From: Flavobacterium sp. ENC
Lineage (GTDB): Bacteria; Bacteroidota; Bacteroidia; Flavobacteriales; Flavobacteriaceae
DNA: 64,000 bases
Direction: 5' to 3'
NCBI RefSeq assembly: GCF_020991415.1
Contig: NZ_JAJMOY010000004.1
Coordinates: 1-64,000, forward strand
Shown here: positions 36,998 to 45,228 of the stretch, in pieces
Numbering within the stretch: position 1 is the first letter of the stretch
How the letters are laid out: each line of letters opens with the position of its first letter
The notes under the pieces: model-generated
What the model was told of the DNA's origin: nothing
Database searches by the model: none
The model's input: only the letters and a program-made list of their open reading frames with translations
Made by a program: the position numbers and the translations under genes

Positions 36998-37585
36998 ATG
37001 AAAAATACAAACAAAATTTTGCCCCTCTTAGCAATAGTATTTTCGATCTGCTCCTCAGGGCTTTCGGCACAGACAAAGCCAAGTGAAGAAAATGAATACG
37101 AAATAGGCGGAAAAATGATCAGCTATCCAAAAGTGGACTGGCTCAGGGGAGCTCCTGTTACAGAATTCAAAAAAGACAGTATTTATGTTGTAGAGCTTTG
37201 GGCAACCTGGTGTAAGCCATGTATTGCTTCTATGCCGCATATTAGCAAGCTAAGTGAGAAATTCAAAGGTAAAATTGATTTTATTGCTCAGGATGTAATG
37301 GAAAGCGATAAAGCAAAAGTGGAGCAGTTCCTGCAAAAAGAAGGACTTGGCTGGAAATTAAAAGCGGCTTACGCGGGAGATAAAAACAGCGATTTTCATA
37401 AAAACTGGATTGTTCCGGCAGGAATTTTTTCCATTCCGCAAACCTTTGTTATACAAAACAATAAATTGGTCTGGCAGACTTATCCGGCAGATTTGAATGA
37501 GGAAATCCTGCAGCTTCTGGTGGATGGACAATTTACCGTTGAAAAAGCACAGGCAATAGCAGCAAAGAATAAAGCAGCACACTAA
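36998..37585 (+). CDS. TlpA-like periplasmic thioredoxin
   Basis: A 195-residue protein with a signal peptide (1-24, GLSAQ) and a thioredoxin fold with active site WATWCKPC (Cys72, Cys75) and cis-Pro SIPQTF. The helix after the active site is typical for TlpA/ResA reductases that reduce disulfides in the periplasm. The likely electron source is the DsbD-like gene at the end of the same operon. It lies 34 bp after the DUF4369 gene. Substrate could be the imported peptide or an exported protein of the operon. Confidence 0.9.
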   Translation: MKNTNKILPLLAIVFSICSSGLSAQTKPSEENEYEIGGKMISYPKVDWLRGAPVTEFKKDSIYVVELWATWCKPCIASMPHISKLSEKFKGKIDFIAQDVMESDKAKVEQFLQKEGLGWKLKAAYAGDKNSDFHKNWIVPAGIFSIPQTFVIQNNKLVWQTYPADLNEEILQLLVDGQFTVEKAQAIAAKNKAAH

Positions 37586-37681
37586 ACAACCACACAACTG
37601 GATTTGATTTTGGGAAAAGCATTTAATGCTTTGCCAGGGATCTCTTTGCCTCATTTTAAAAAATACTAAACAATCAAAAAC

Positions 37682-39232
37682 ATGAAAAACAAAAGGGTAT
37701 TAATTGCTTTGTGTTTTTTTATAATTCTAAAAAATTACGCTCAAAATAATTGGCAGCATAAAGATTTAAAGCAGGATTTTATTTTTGGCATTAGCACAGA
37801 CAAAGCCTACAAAGAATTACTGCAGGGCAAAAAAAGCACAACCGTTGTCGTTGCCATACTGGACAGCGGAATAGAAATAAATCACGAAGATCTGCAGGCG
37901 GTAATATGGAAAAATCCAAAAGAAAAAGCCGGAAATCATAAAGATGATGACCGTAACGGCTATGCCGATGATGTGAATGGCTGGAATTTTTTAGGATCTG
38001 AAAAAGGAAATGTAGGATTTGAAAACCTGGAGCTTACCAGACTTGTACGCGAGGGACAAAATAAGTTTAAAGATGTAAACCAATTGCCAAAAGATACTAC
38101 CGGACTTGCACAATATAAGGTTTTAAAAGAAAAGTTAAGAATACAATTGGCCAATGCCAGAAAGGGTTTGGCAGGCGAAATGTATGTCCAGGCTGTTGTT
38201 GACACCATGCTCATTATAATGGGGACAGAGAATCCGACTTTGGCACAAATAAAAGCTTTTGATCCTGAAACGATGAATCAGATGGGAATGCGAAAAAGAT
38301 TTATAGACCAATTGCCGCAATATCCGGATTTTGCCACTTACAGACAAAATACAATAGTCAATGCCGTAAATCATTATAAAGATCAGGTCGAATATCAGTT
38401 AAACCTTGATTTTGATCCCAGATATATTGTAGGGGATAATTACAGCAATGTTGCAGAAAAAAATTACGGGAACAATGACGTAACGGGTCCGGGTGCCTTT
38501 CACGGAACGCATGTTGGGGGAATTGTTGGCGCTGTACGAAACAACGGAATTGGAATTGACGGTGTTGCCGATAATGTTCTTTTAATGTCGGTACGAACAG
38601 TGCCGGACGGTGACGAACGGGATAAAGATGTTGCAAATGCCATACGTTATGCCGTAGACAATGGCGCGAAGGTAATTAATATGAGTTTTGGAAAACCCTA
38701 TTCTCCCAATAAAAAAGTGGTTGATCAGGCCATACAATATGCCATGTCTAAAGATGTTGTATTGGTTCATGCAGCCGGAAACGATGGATTAAATGTAGAT
38801 ATAGAGCCTTCATTTTATCCCAATTGTATTGATATAAATAAAAACGGTAAAGCAAATTCATGGATTGAAGTTGGGGCTTCAGCAGCAAAAGATGATCAAT
38901 ATTTGGTAGCGCCATTTTCAAATTATGGAAAAAACACAGTAGATGTTTTTGCTCCGGGCGTGCAGATTAATTCGACAATTCAGGGTTCAAAATACGGTTT
39001 AAGTGACGGAACAAGTATGGCTGCGCCTGTTGTAGCAGGACTAGCCGCATTATTACGTTCTTATTATCCAAATTTAACCGCCGCTCAGGTAAAAGAGATC
39101 ATACTAAAATCAGTAAGCAAAGTAGCACATCCGGTTCGTGTACAGGGAAAAACCGGGGTTCTGTCGGATTTTTGCCGTACCGGTGGGGTAGTTAATGCTT
39201 ATGAAGCGTTAAAATTAGCGGCTACTTACTAG
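37682..39232 (+). CDS. Exported subtilisin-like S8 peptidase
   Basis: A 516-residue protein with a signal peptide (1-21). The catalytic triad is Asp61 (VAILDSGIEINHEDL), His274 (FHGTHVGG) and Ser445 (GTSMAAPVVAG). The 213-residue stretch between Asp and His is unusually long and is a Bacteroidota-specific insertion (YGNNDVTGPGAFHGTH). It lacks the T9SS sorting domain, so it likely stays in the periplasm or the outer-membrane interior. It is followed by the M16 peptidase gene after 41 bp, suggesting consecutive cleavage of the same imported substrate. Confidence 0.93.
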   Translation: MKNKRVLIALCFFIILKNYAQNNWQHKDLKQDFIFGISTDKAYKELLQGKKSTTVVVAILDSGIEINHEDLQAVIWKNPKEKAGNHKDDDRNGYADDVNGWNFLGSEKGNVGFENLELTRLVREGQNKFKDVNQLPKDTTGLAQYKVLKEKLRIQLANARKGLAGEMYVQAVVDTMLIIMGTENPTLAQIKAFDPETMNQMGMRKRFIDQLPQYPDFATYRQNTIVNAVNHYKDQVEYQLNLDFDPRYIVGDNYSNVAEKNYGNNDVTGPGAFHGTHVGGIVGAVRNNGIGIDGVADNVLLMSVRTVPDGDERDKDVANAIRYAVDNGAKVINMSFGKPYSPNKKVVDQAIQYAMSKDVVLVHAAGNDGLNVDIEPSFYPNCIDINKNGKANSWIEVGASAAKDDQYLVAPFSNYGKNTVDVFAPGVQINSTIQGSKYGLSDGTSMAAPVVAGLAALLRSYYPNLTAAQVKEIILKSVSKVAHPVRVQGKTGVLSDFCRTGGVVNAYEALKLAATY

Positions 39233-39273
39233 AAAAAACGAAGTATTTACAACTATAATTAAAGTATCATTTC

Positions 39274-42090
39274 ATGAAATTTATAAAAGTCTTAATTCTA
39301 AATTCAATGCTTTTTTCTTTTGGCATTTTGTCTGTAAAAGCGCAGAATTTCAAGGCAGATCAGGCAATAGAAAAGAACACAAAGGTCAAAAAAGGCGTGC
39401 TTTCAAACGGCATGACCTACTATATTTATCCGACAGCAGTAAACAAAAATTCGGCCAGTTATTATATCATTCAAAATGTGGGTTCTATTTTGGAGAATGA
39501 CAAGCAAAAAGGACTTGCTCATTTCCTGGAGCACATGGCTTTTAACGGAACCAAAAATTTTCCGGGCAAAGGGGTTTTGGAATTTCTTCAGAAACAGGGT
39601 GCCACTTTTGGCAAAAATATAAATGCGTACACAGCCTATGACGAAACAGTGTATAACTTCGATAATATTCCTTCAACAAACCCTAAGGTAATTGACAGCT
39701 GTTTGCTGATATTGCACGACTGGTCACATTCCTTAGTACTAGCTAATGAGGAAATTGATGCAGAGCGAAATGTGATTAATGAGGAATGGAGAACCAGACA
39801 AGATGCCTCATCACGTGTTTTCAACCAGTTTTCGCCTCTTTATTACAATCACTCTTTATATGCAGAAAGAACGCCAATTGGTGAGATGGATATTGTACAG
39901 CATTTTGATTATAATACTTTAAGGGATTTTTACAGGGACTGGTATCGTCCGAATTTGCAGGCTATTGCAGTTATTGGAGATGTCGATGTAGCTGAAATTG
40001 AAAAAAAGATCAAAAACATATTTGCTGATATTCCGGCAGCTCAAAATCCGTTAAAGCGTTTTGAAGTTACGGTTCCAAATCATGAAGAAGCCTTTTTTAA
40101 ACTGGTTGTCGATAAGGAAATTACCAGATCAAATATTTCTTTTGCGATTATACAAAGCAAAAAACGAACTGATAAGAGTTTTGGTGATTTAGAACATTCG
40201 ACTTTAAGAAATATAGCACTGAATCTACTCAATAACAGACTCAGAGCGCTTTCTCAAAAAACAGATTGTGCTTTTAAATTTGCTTACCTAAGCTATGCAG
40301 CACTTACAAGAACAAATGATCTGCTTAGTATAAATGTTAGTCCAAAGCCAAATAAACAAGCCCAGGCATTTGTAAGTGTAATGGATGAAATGACCCGGGC
40401 CGGTAAATTTGGATTTTCTGATGGAGAAATAAAACGCGCAGCAGCTTCTGTTATTTCCAGTTATGAAGATTATATTGAGACAGAAAAAGAAAGCTCCCAT
40501 AAATCAATTCTTAATTCAATAAGAAAAGAATATCTGATGGATGAAACTTTTTCTGATGCCAAAGCAGAATTTGAAATGGTGAAATCTGTTTTAGCGAATA
40601 TAGATTCAAAAAAACTTCAGGCAGAATTGATGTCGGGATATACTTCTCAAAACCGCGTAATAACAGTTACAGGAGTAGAAAACGAGACAAACCTGAAACA
40701 GGAAGAAGCTTTTTCGATCATCAAAAAAGCGGAAAATAATCAGGATTTAAAACCGTACGTTGATACTTATACCGAAAAATCATTATTGACGGATGTAAAA
40801 ATTGTTCCCGGTAAAATTATCTCAGAACAGCAAAATAAGGAAATAGGAGCTACCACTTTTAAACTTAGCAATGGGGTGATTGTCCATTATAAATTTGCCA
40901 ACAAAAATACAGGAGATGTAGAATTAAAAGCAGAGAGTTTTGGCGGATCTTCTTTATATGAACCTAAAGATTTACCCTCTGTAAACATGACTATTTCTGT
41001 AGCACAAGGTTCTGGTTTAGGAGTATTTTCAAGTACCGATTTGGAAAAAGCGCTGGTTGGAAAATCGGTTTTTTCGGGTGCAGCTATTGGAAGTTTAAAT
41101 GAGATAGTTTCTGCAAGTGCAAAGGCAAAAGATATCGAAACTATGATGCAATTAGTGTATCTGCGTTTTGTAAAACCCCGTTTTGATGCTGAAACATTCT
41201 CGATAATGAAAACAAACATACAGAATAACCTCAAAAACAAGGACAATGACATTAGGGGTAAAATGCGCGATAGTCTGAATGCTGCTGTATTTGGAGCGAA
41301 TAACCCTAAAATCAGAATATTAAACCAGCAGTATATTGATGACTTGTCTTTTGAAAAGACGCAGGCGATTTACAAAGATCGTTTTTCAGATGTTTCAAAC
41401 TTTGAGTTTTACATCGCTGGTGATGTATCTGCAGAAGTACTAAAACCTTTATTAGAAAAATATATAGCCAGTATTCAGGGAGTAAAACGCAAGGAAACAT
41501 TTAGAGATAATGCTATTGCATGGAAATCTGCTAAAATTGATAAAGATGTTTTTATCAAAATGGCCTCTCCCAAAAGTACGGTAAAAATTCAATTTGAAGC
41601 TGATTATAATTACAATTCAAAAAATAACATATTAGCCAGGATGTTTGGGGATGTTCTAACCTTGAGATTTACGGAAAGCCTACGGGAAAAAGAAGGCGGG
41701 ACGTATGCCGCACACGCAAATTCTTACATCATGAAAATACCAAAAAATGCAGCTATACTCTCTATCAATTTTGATTGCGATGCCAATAAGGTCGAACATT
41801 TACTGCCGGTTGTGTACCAGGAAATCGAAAAGATGAAAAAAGGTGTATTTGTTAAGGAAGATATTGAAAAAACAAAAACAAATTACCTTAAGGAAAGGGA
41901 AGACAGTAAAAATTTCAATAGTTATACAATGGATTTAATGTATGATTTTTTCCAGAATAACATTAATAATGATGATCCTAAAACCTACTCAGACATTATA
42001 AATAGCCTTACAGAGAAAGATCTAACGGATTTTGCCAATTCATTTTTGAAGAGAGCCAAAAGTTATGAAGTGGTTTACAAACCATTATAG
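39274..42090 (+). CDS. Two-domain M16 zinc metallopeptidase (pitrilysin/PqqL type)
   Basis: A 938-residue exported peptidase, with a signal peptide (1-23, VKAQ) and two M16 repeats. The first holds the inverted zinc motif HFLEH with His83, Glu86 and His87, and the distal Glu in EEIDAERNVINEEWR. The second half (from about 500) lacks the motif and serves as the chamber partner (RxxY-type end YxxVVYKPL at the C-terminus). Such enzymes cleave folded or short peptides of up to a few kDa inside a closed chamber. It is the second protease of the operon, and it is followed by a strong hairpin before the DsbD gene. Confidence 0.92.
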   Translation: MKFIKVLILNSMLFSFGILSVKAQNFKADQAIEKNTKVKKGVLSNGMTYYIYPTAVNKNSASYYIIQNVGSILENDKQKGLAHFLEHMAFNGTKNFPGKGVLEFLQKQGATFGKNINAYTAYDETVYNFDNIPSTNPKVIDSCLLILHDWSHSLVLANEEIDAERNVINEEWRTRQDASSRVFNQFSPLYYNHSLYAERTPIGEMDIVQHFDYNTLRDFYRDWYRPNLQAIAVIGDVDVAEIEKKIKNIFADIPAAQNPLKRFEVTVPNHEEAFFKLVVDKEITRSNISFAIIQSKKRTDKSFGDLEHSTLRNIALNLLNNRLRALSQKTDCAFKFAYLSYAALTRTNDLLSINVSPKPNKQAQAFVSVMDEMTRAGKFGFSDGEIKRAAASVISSYEDYIETEKESSHKSILNSIRKEYLMDETFSDAKAEFEMVKSVLANIDSKKLQAELMSGYTSQNRVITVTGVENETNLKQEEAFSIIKKAENNQDLKPYVDTYTEKSLLTDVKIVPGKIISEQQNKEIGATTFKLSNGVIVHYKFANKNTGDVELKAESFGGSSLYEPKDLPSVNMTISVAQGSGLGVFSSTDLEKALVGKSVFSGAAIGSLNEIVSASAKAKDIETMMQLVYLRFVKPRFDAETFSIMKTNIQNNLKNKDNDIRGKMRDSLNAAVFGANNPKIRILNQQYIDDLSFEKTQAIYKDRFSDVSNFEFYIAGDVSAEVLKPLLEKYIASIQGVKRKETFRDNAIAWKSAKIDKDVFIKMASPKSTVKIQFEADYNYNSKNNILARMFGDVLTLRFTESLREKEGGTYAAHANSYIMKIPKNAAILSINFDCDANKVEHLLPVVYQEIEKMKKGVFVKEDIEKTKTNYLKEREDSKNFNSYTMDLMYDFFQNNINNDDPKTYSDIINSLTEKDLTDFANSFLKRAKSYEVVYKPL

Positions 42091-42171
42091 ATTTTTAGAT
42101 AACCTATAATTTGCCCTCTACATTTAAATATTTTGAATTAGTAGTTTAGTTTTAAAGTGGTTTTTTATTAC

Positions 42172-42200
42172 GGGACTGTTGTGTAGAGCAGTCCCATTTT
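42172..42200 (+). terminator. Rho-independent-type hairpin before dsbD-like gene
   Basis: GGGACTG (42172-42178) pairs perfectly with CAGTCCC (42189-42195) around a 10-nt loop, followed by ATTTTT. It lies only 20 bp before the dsbD-like start, so dsbD may be partly separated from the protease genes or be read through. Confidence 0.6.
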
Positions 42201-42215
42201 TAAAAATGATATGGT

Positions 42216-44243
42216 ATGAGCAGGAAAATATTTTTTATAACTTTCTTTTTATTGGTTTCAATAGCGTCCAAAGCGCAGGTGTATAGCCCCGTGAAATGGA
42301 AAATGGGTGTGGCAAAAATTTCAGATTCGGAATATGAATTAAGAATGAATGCCAAAATACAGGATACCTGGCATTTATACAGCCAGAGTGTTCCCGATGG
42401 AGGCCCGCTTCCAACACATTTTACTTTTGCAAAAAACGCCAACTATAAATTGATCGGTGAAGTTGTTGAACAAGCCGGTAAATTAATAGATGATCCGGTT
42501 TTTAAATTGCAAATTAAGTTTTTTGAAAAAGAAACAACATTCAGACAGCGAATAAAAATTAGTGGAAACAAAACCTTTGAGATCAAAGGGGAACTCGAAT
42601 TTATGGTTTGCAACGACCAGAGTTGTTTGCCTCCCACGTATGAAGATCTTCTTTTTAAGGTAAACCCGACAACTGATTTAAACAGTAAAAAAGAGCTTGC
42701 AAAACCACAGATAAAACATCATTCAGGCGATTTGGCTTTAGTAGATGTAGTGGAGAATTTTGATACCTTTCAAAAGAAAAAGAGCACAAAAAGCAACGTT
42801 ATTATTTCTGCTCCAAGAGAAAATCCAAGAAGTTTATGGAGTATTTTTTTATTGTCTTTGCTATCTGGATTTGCCGCATTGTTAACCCCGTGTGTTTTTC
42901 CGATGATTCCGATGACGGTAAGTTTTTTTACCAAACAGAGCAAAAATAAAACAGAAGGAATCAGGAAAGCAATTTTATATGGAATCTCCATAATTGCCAT
43001 TTATATTTTTCTGGGCGCCGTTGTTACCTGGGCTTTTGGTGCAGACTCACTTAATGCATTGTCAACAAGTGTGTGGTTTAATGTGCTGTTTTTTATTTTA
43101 TTATTAATTTTTGCTTTGTCTTTTTTAGGAGCTTTTGAAATTTTATTGCCAAATTCATTAGCCAATAAAGTAGATAATCAGGCAGACAGGGGGGGGACTA
43201 TCGGAATTTTATTTATGGCGTTGGCACTTGCTATTGTTTCTTTTTCGTGTACAGGTCCTATAGTGGGAACATTATTAGTAGAAGCTGCTTCAAGGGGCGG
43301 AATAGCTCCGTTTGTAGGCATGTTTGGATTCTCATTGGCATTGGCTTTGCCTTTTACCTTGTTTGCCGCTTTTCCGGGATGGTTAAATTCTTTGCCAAAA
43401 TCCGGAGGATGGCTCAATACCGTAAAAGTAGTTTTAGGTTTTTTAGAACTGGCATTGGCTTTTAAATTTTTATCAAATGCAGATTTGGTTTTACAATTGC
43501 ATTGGCTGGAGCGAGAAGTATTTTTATCAATTTGGATAGGTATTTTTGCTTCTTTAGTACTTTATTTATTTGGAAAAATACAATTGCCGCATGATAGTCC
43601 GTTATCGCATATAAGTGTGGGAAGATTAACCCTTGCAATTGTTGTTTTATCTTTTACTATTTATTTAATTCCGGGTATTTGGGGAGCACCTTTAAAAATG
43701 ATTAGTGGTTTTTCGCCGCCATTAAATTATAGCGAATTGCAAAAAGGTTTAGGAGGCGTGGTTTCAAACGAAACAAACACTGCATTACCTGAAGGTGCAG
43801 AATACGGACCACATAATATAATCGCTTTTACCGATTATGACAAGGGAATGCAATATGCCAAAAAAGTTGGAAAACCTGTAATGATCGATTTTACAGGGCA
43901 TGCATGTGTAAATTGCAGAAAAATGGAAGACAATGTCTGGTCAGACAGCAAAGTTTTGGAAATTCTTAAAAACAAAATTGTTTTAATATCTTTATATGTG
44001 GATGACAAAAGAGAACTACTTGTTAACGAACAGGTTATTTCTAAACTGACCGGCAAAAAAATTAAATATATAGGACAAAAGTGGAGTGAATTTCAAACTT
44101 TAACTTATAAAACCAATGCCCAGCCTTTGTATGTCATGGTAGATAATAATGGCAAAAAACTTATTGAACCAACGGCCTATAACCCTGATGTAGAATATTA
44201 TTTTAACTGGCTTAATATCGGAATAAGTAAATTTAAACTATAA
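42216..44243 (+). CDS. dsbD: DsbD-like thiol:disulfide interchange protein
   Basis: A 675-residue integral membrane protein in the three-part DsbD layout. After a signal peptide, the periplasmic alpha-domain (about 20-150) carries Cys132 and Cys137 (VCNDQSCLPP). Eight transmembrane helices (about 205-505) contain Cys226 (LTPCVFPM) and Cys345 (SFSCTGPIVG). The C-terminal thioredoxin-like gamma-domain has Cys564-Val-Asn-Cys567 (HACVNC). These carry electrons from cytoplasmic thioredoxin to periplasmic acceptors, here plausibly the TlpA-like protein. Order and orientation with the operon suggest it supplies the reducing power for the system, though general roles are possible. Confidence 0.92.
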   Translation: MSRKIFFITFFLLVSIASKAQVYSPVKWKMGVAKISDSEYELRMNAKIQDTWHLYSQSVPDGGPLPTHFTFAKNANYKLIGEVVEQAGKLIDDPVFKLQIKFFEKETTFRQRIKISGNKTFEIKGELEFMVCNDQSCLPPTYEDLLFKVNPTTDLNSKKELAKPQIKHHSGDLALVDVVENFDTFQKKKSTKSNVIISAPRENPRSLWSIFLLSLLSGFAALLTPCVFPMIPMTVSFFTKQSKNKTEGIRKAILYGISIIAIYIFLGAVVTWAFGADSLNALSTSVWFNVLFFILLLIFALSFLGAFEILLPNSLANKVDNQADRGGTIGILFMALALAIVSFSCTGPIVGTLLVEAASRGGIAPFVGMFGFSLALALPFTLFAAFPGWLNSLPKSGGWLNTVKVVLGFLELALAFKFLSNADLVLQLHWLEREVFLSIWIGIFASLVLYLFGKIQLPHDSPLSHISVGRLTLAIVVLSFTIYLIPGIWGAPLKMISGFSPPLNYSELQKGLGGVVSNETNTALPEGAEYGPHNIIAFTDYDKGMQYAKKVGKPVMIDFTGHACVNCRKMEDNVWSDSKVLEILKNKIVLISLYVDDKRELLVNEQVISKLTGKKIKYIGQKWSEFQTLTYKTNAQPLYVMVDNNGKKLIEPTAYNPDVEYYFNWLNIGISKFKL

Positions 44244-44256
44244 TAGTTTTCATATT

Positions 44257-44300
44257 ATATTAAGGATTCAGGACGTAGTAGACTACTGAATCCTTAATAT
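44257..44300 (+). terminator. Strong stem-loop terminator after dsbD
   Basis: ATATTAAGGATTCA (44257-44270) pairs perfectly with TGAATCCTTAATAT (44287-44300); a second short stem (GTAG/CTAC) fills the loop. Followed by AAGTCTTTATT. Symmetric, so it may stop transcription in both directions. Confidence 0.7.
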
Positions 44301-44502
44301 AAGTCTTTATTGAAAGGCTTTTATAAACATGCCAAAATAGGGGCATATGGCCGTTGATAAAATAGTATAATAAAGTTTCGAACATAAACTTCTTAGCTGT
44401 TGATTTTGCTGAATTTCTAATTGTTCAAAATACCTTGTACCAGGATTTTGCCACAAAGATTTTGTTCGATTTTATAAATATTGAAAAGTGGTATAAAATA
44501 AA

Positions 44503-44534
44503 AAACCCTGCAAATCGTTGGATTTGCAGGGTTT
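44503..44534 (-). terminator. Terminator of tRNA-Ser (minus strand)
   Basis: A perfect 14-bp inverted repeat AAACCCTGCAAATC / GATTTGCAGGGTTT (44503-44516 and 44521-44534) with a 4-nt loop. On the minus strand it is followed by a T-rich run (complement of AAAATAAAAA). It lies about 60 bp after the tRNA. Confidence 0.85.
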
Positions 44535-44590
44535 ACCGCTTTTTTTGGCCTTTTTTTAAAACTTTGAAAAGTCTCTTTTTTAGCCTTCAG

Positions 44591-44675
44591 CGGAGAAAGA
44601 GGGATTCGAACCCCCGGACCTGTTACAGTCAACAGTTTTCAAGACTGCCGCATTCGACCGCTCTGCCATTTCTCC
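44591..44675 (-). tRNA. tRNA-Ser (anticodon UGA)
   Basis: The minus strand reads GGAGAAATGGCAGAGCGGT at its 5' end and folds into a cloverleaf: 7-bp acceptor (GGAGAAA/TTTCTCC) with discriminator G, D-arm, anticodon loop CTTGAAA (UGA), a long variable arm typical of serine tRNAs, and the T-loop motif GGTTCGAATCC. Length is 85 nt and no CCA is encoded. The 3' flank leads to the terminator at 44503-44534. Confidence 0.95.
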
Positions 44676-44707
44676 AGTATGTTGCGATCATTTGCTGATT
44701 GCGAGTG

Positions 44708-44737
44708 CAAATATAGTGTGTTTTTTCGATTGTAAAA
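44708..44737 (-). promoter_or_regulatory. Promoter of tRNA-Ser
   Basis: On the minus strand TATATTTG (44715-44708) matches the -7 consensus TAnnTTTG exactly; TTT at 44737-44735 stands 19 bp upstream in the -33 place (consensus TTTG/TTG). It lies about 33 bp before the mature tRNA 5' end. Confidence 0.5.
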
Positions 44738-44835
44738 ACTTTTTTTAAGCTTTTTTACGGATTATTTTAAATTAATTTTTAAGTCGTTCATAATCAGTAA
44801 TTATTTTAAAAACATTTTTACGTTAAATAAAGTGT

Positions 44836-45225
44836 TTAGTCTAAAATGGGTACCGGTTTCTTGCTTTCGTCGACAGCAACAAACGAAAAAGTTCCTGAAA
44901 CTACTGTTTCGCGAAGCTCAGAATACATTTGTTCCATGAAAATATCAACGTGAATTTTACAGCTTGTTCTTCCAACGCTAATTACTTTTGCTACTAATTC
45001 AATTAAAGTTCCGGCCGGAATTGCTTTTTTAAAATCAATCTGACCGGTCGAAATGGTAACCACTTTTTTTCGGCTGAATCGGGTAGCGCAAATAAAGGCC
45101 ACTTCGTCCATTAAATGAAGTGCTGTACCTCCGAACAGAGTGTCGTAATGATTTGTAGTACTTGGGAAAACAGCTTTAAAAATATGAGTTTCCGATTTTA
45201 TAATTCTTTCTTCTAATGTCCCCAT
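44836..45225 (-). CDS. Acyl-CoA thioesterase (hotdog fold, YciA-like)
   Basis: A 129-residue single hotdog domain protein. The motif NHYDTLFGGTALHLMDEVAFICATR includes the helix with the catalytic Asp of YciA-type thioesterases, followed by ISTGQIDFKKAIPAGTLIELVAKV. Acts as a cytoplasmic homo-oligomer hydrolysing acyl-CoAs. It begins 3 bp after the ribBA-like gene and closes a long co-oriented run (tpx through this gene); the function is general lipid or CoA housekeeping. Confidence 0.9.
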   Translation of the reverse strand: MGTLEERIIKSETHIFKAVFPSTTNHYDTLFGGTALHLMDEVAFICATRFSRKKVVTISTGQIDFKKAIPAGTLIELVAKVISVGRTSCKIHVDIFMEQMYSELRETVVSGTFSFVAVDESKKPVPILD

Positions 45226-45228
45226 ATC

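Noticed and set aside
30540..44243. Polysaccharide utilisation locus
   Set aside because: SusC/SusD suggest it at first, but no glycoside hydrolase, lyase, sulfatase or sugar transporter lies nearby; the neighbours are proteases and thiol enzymes.
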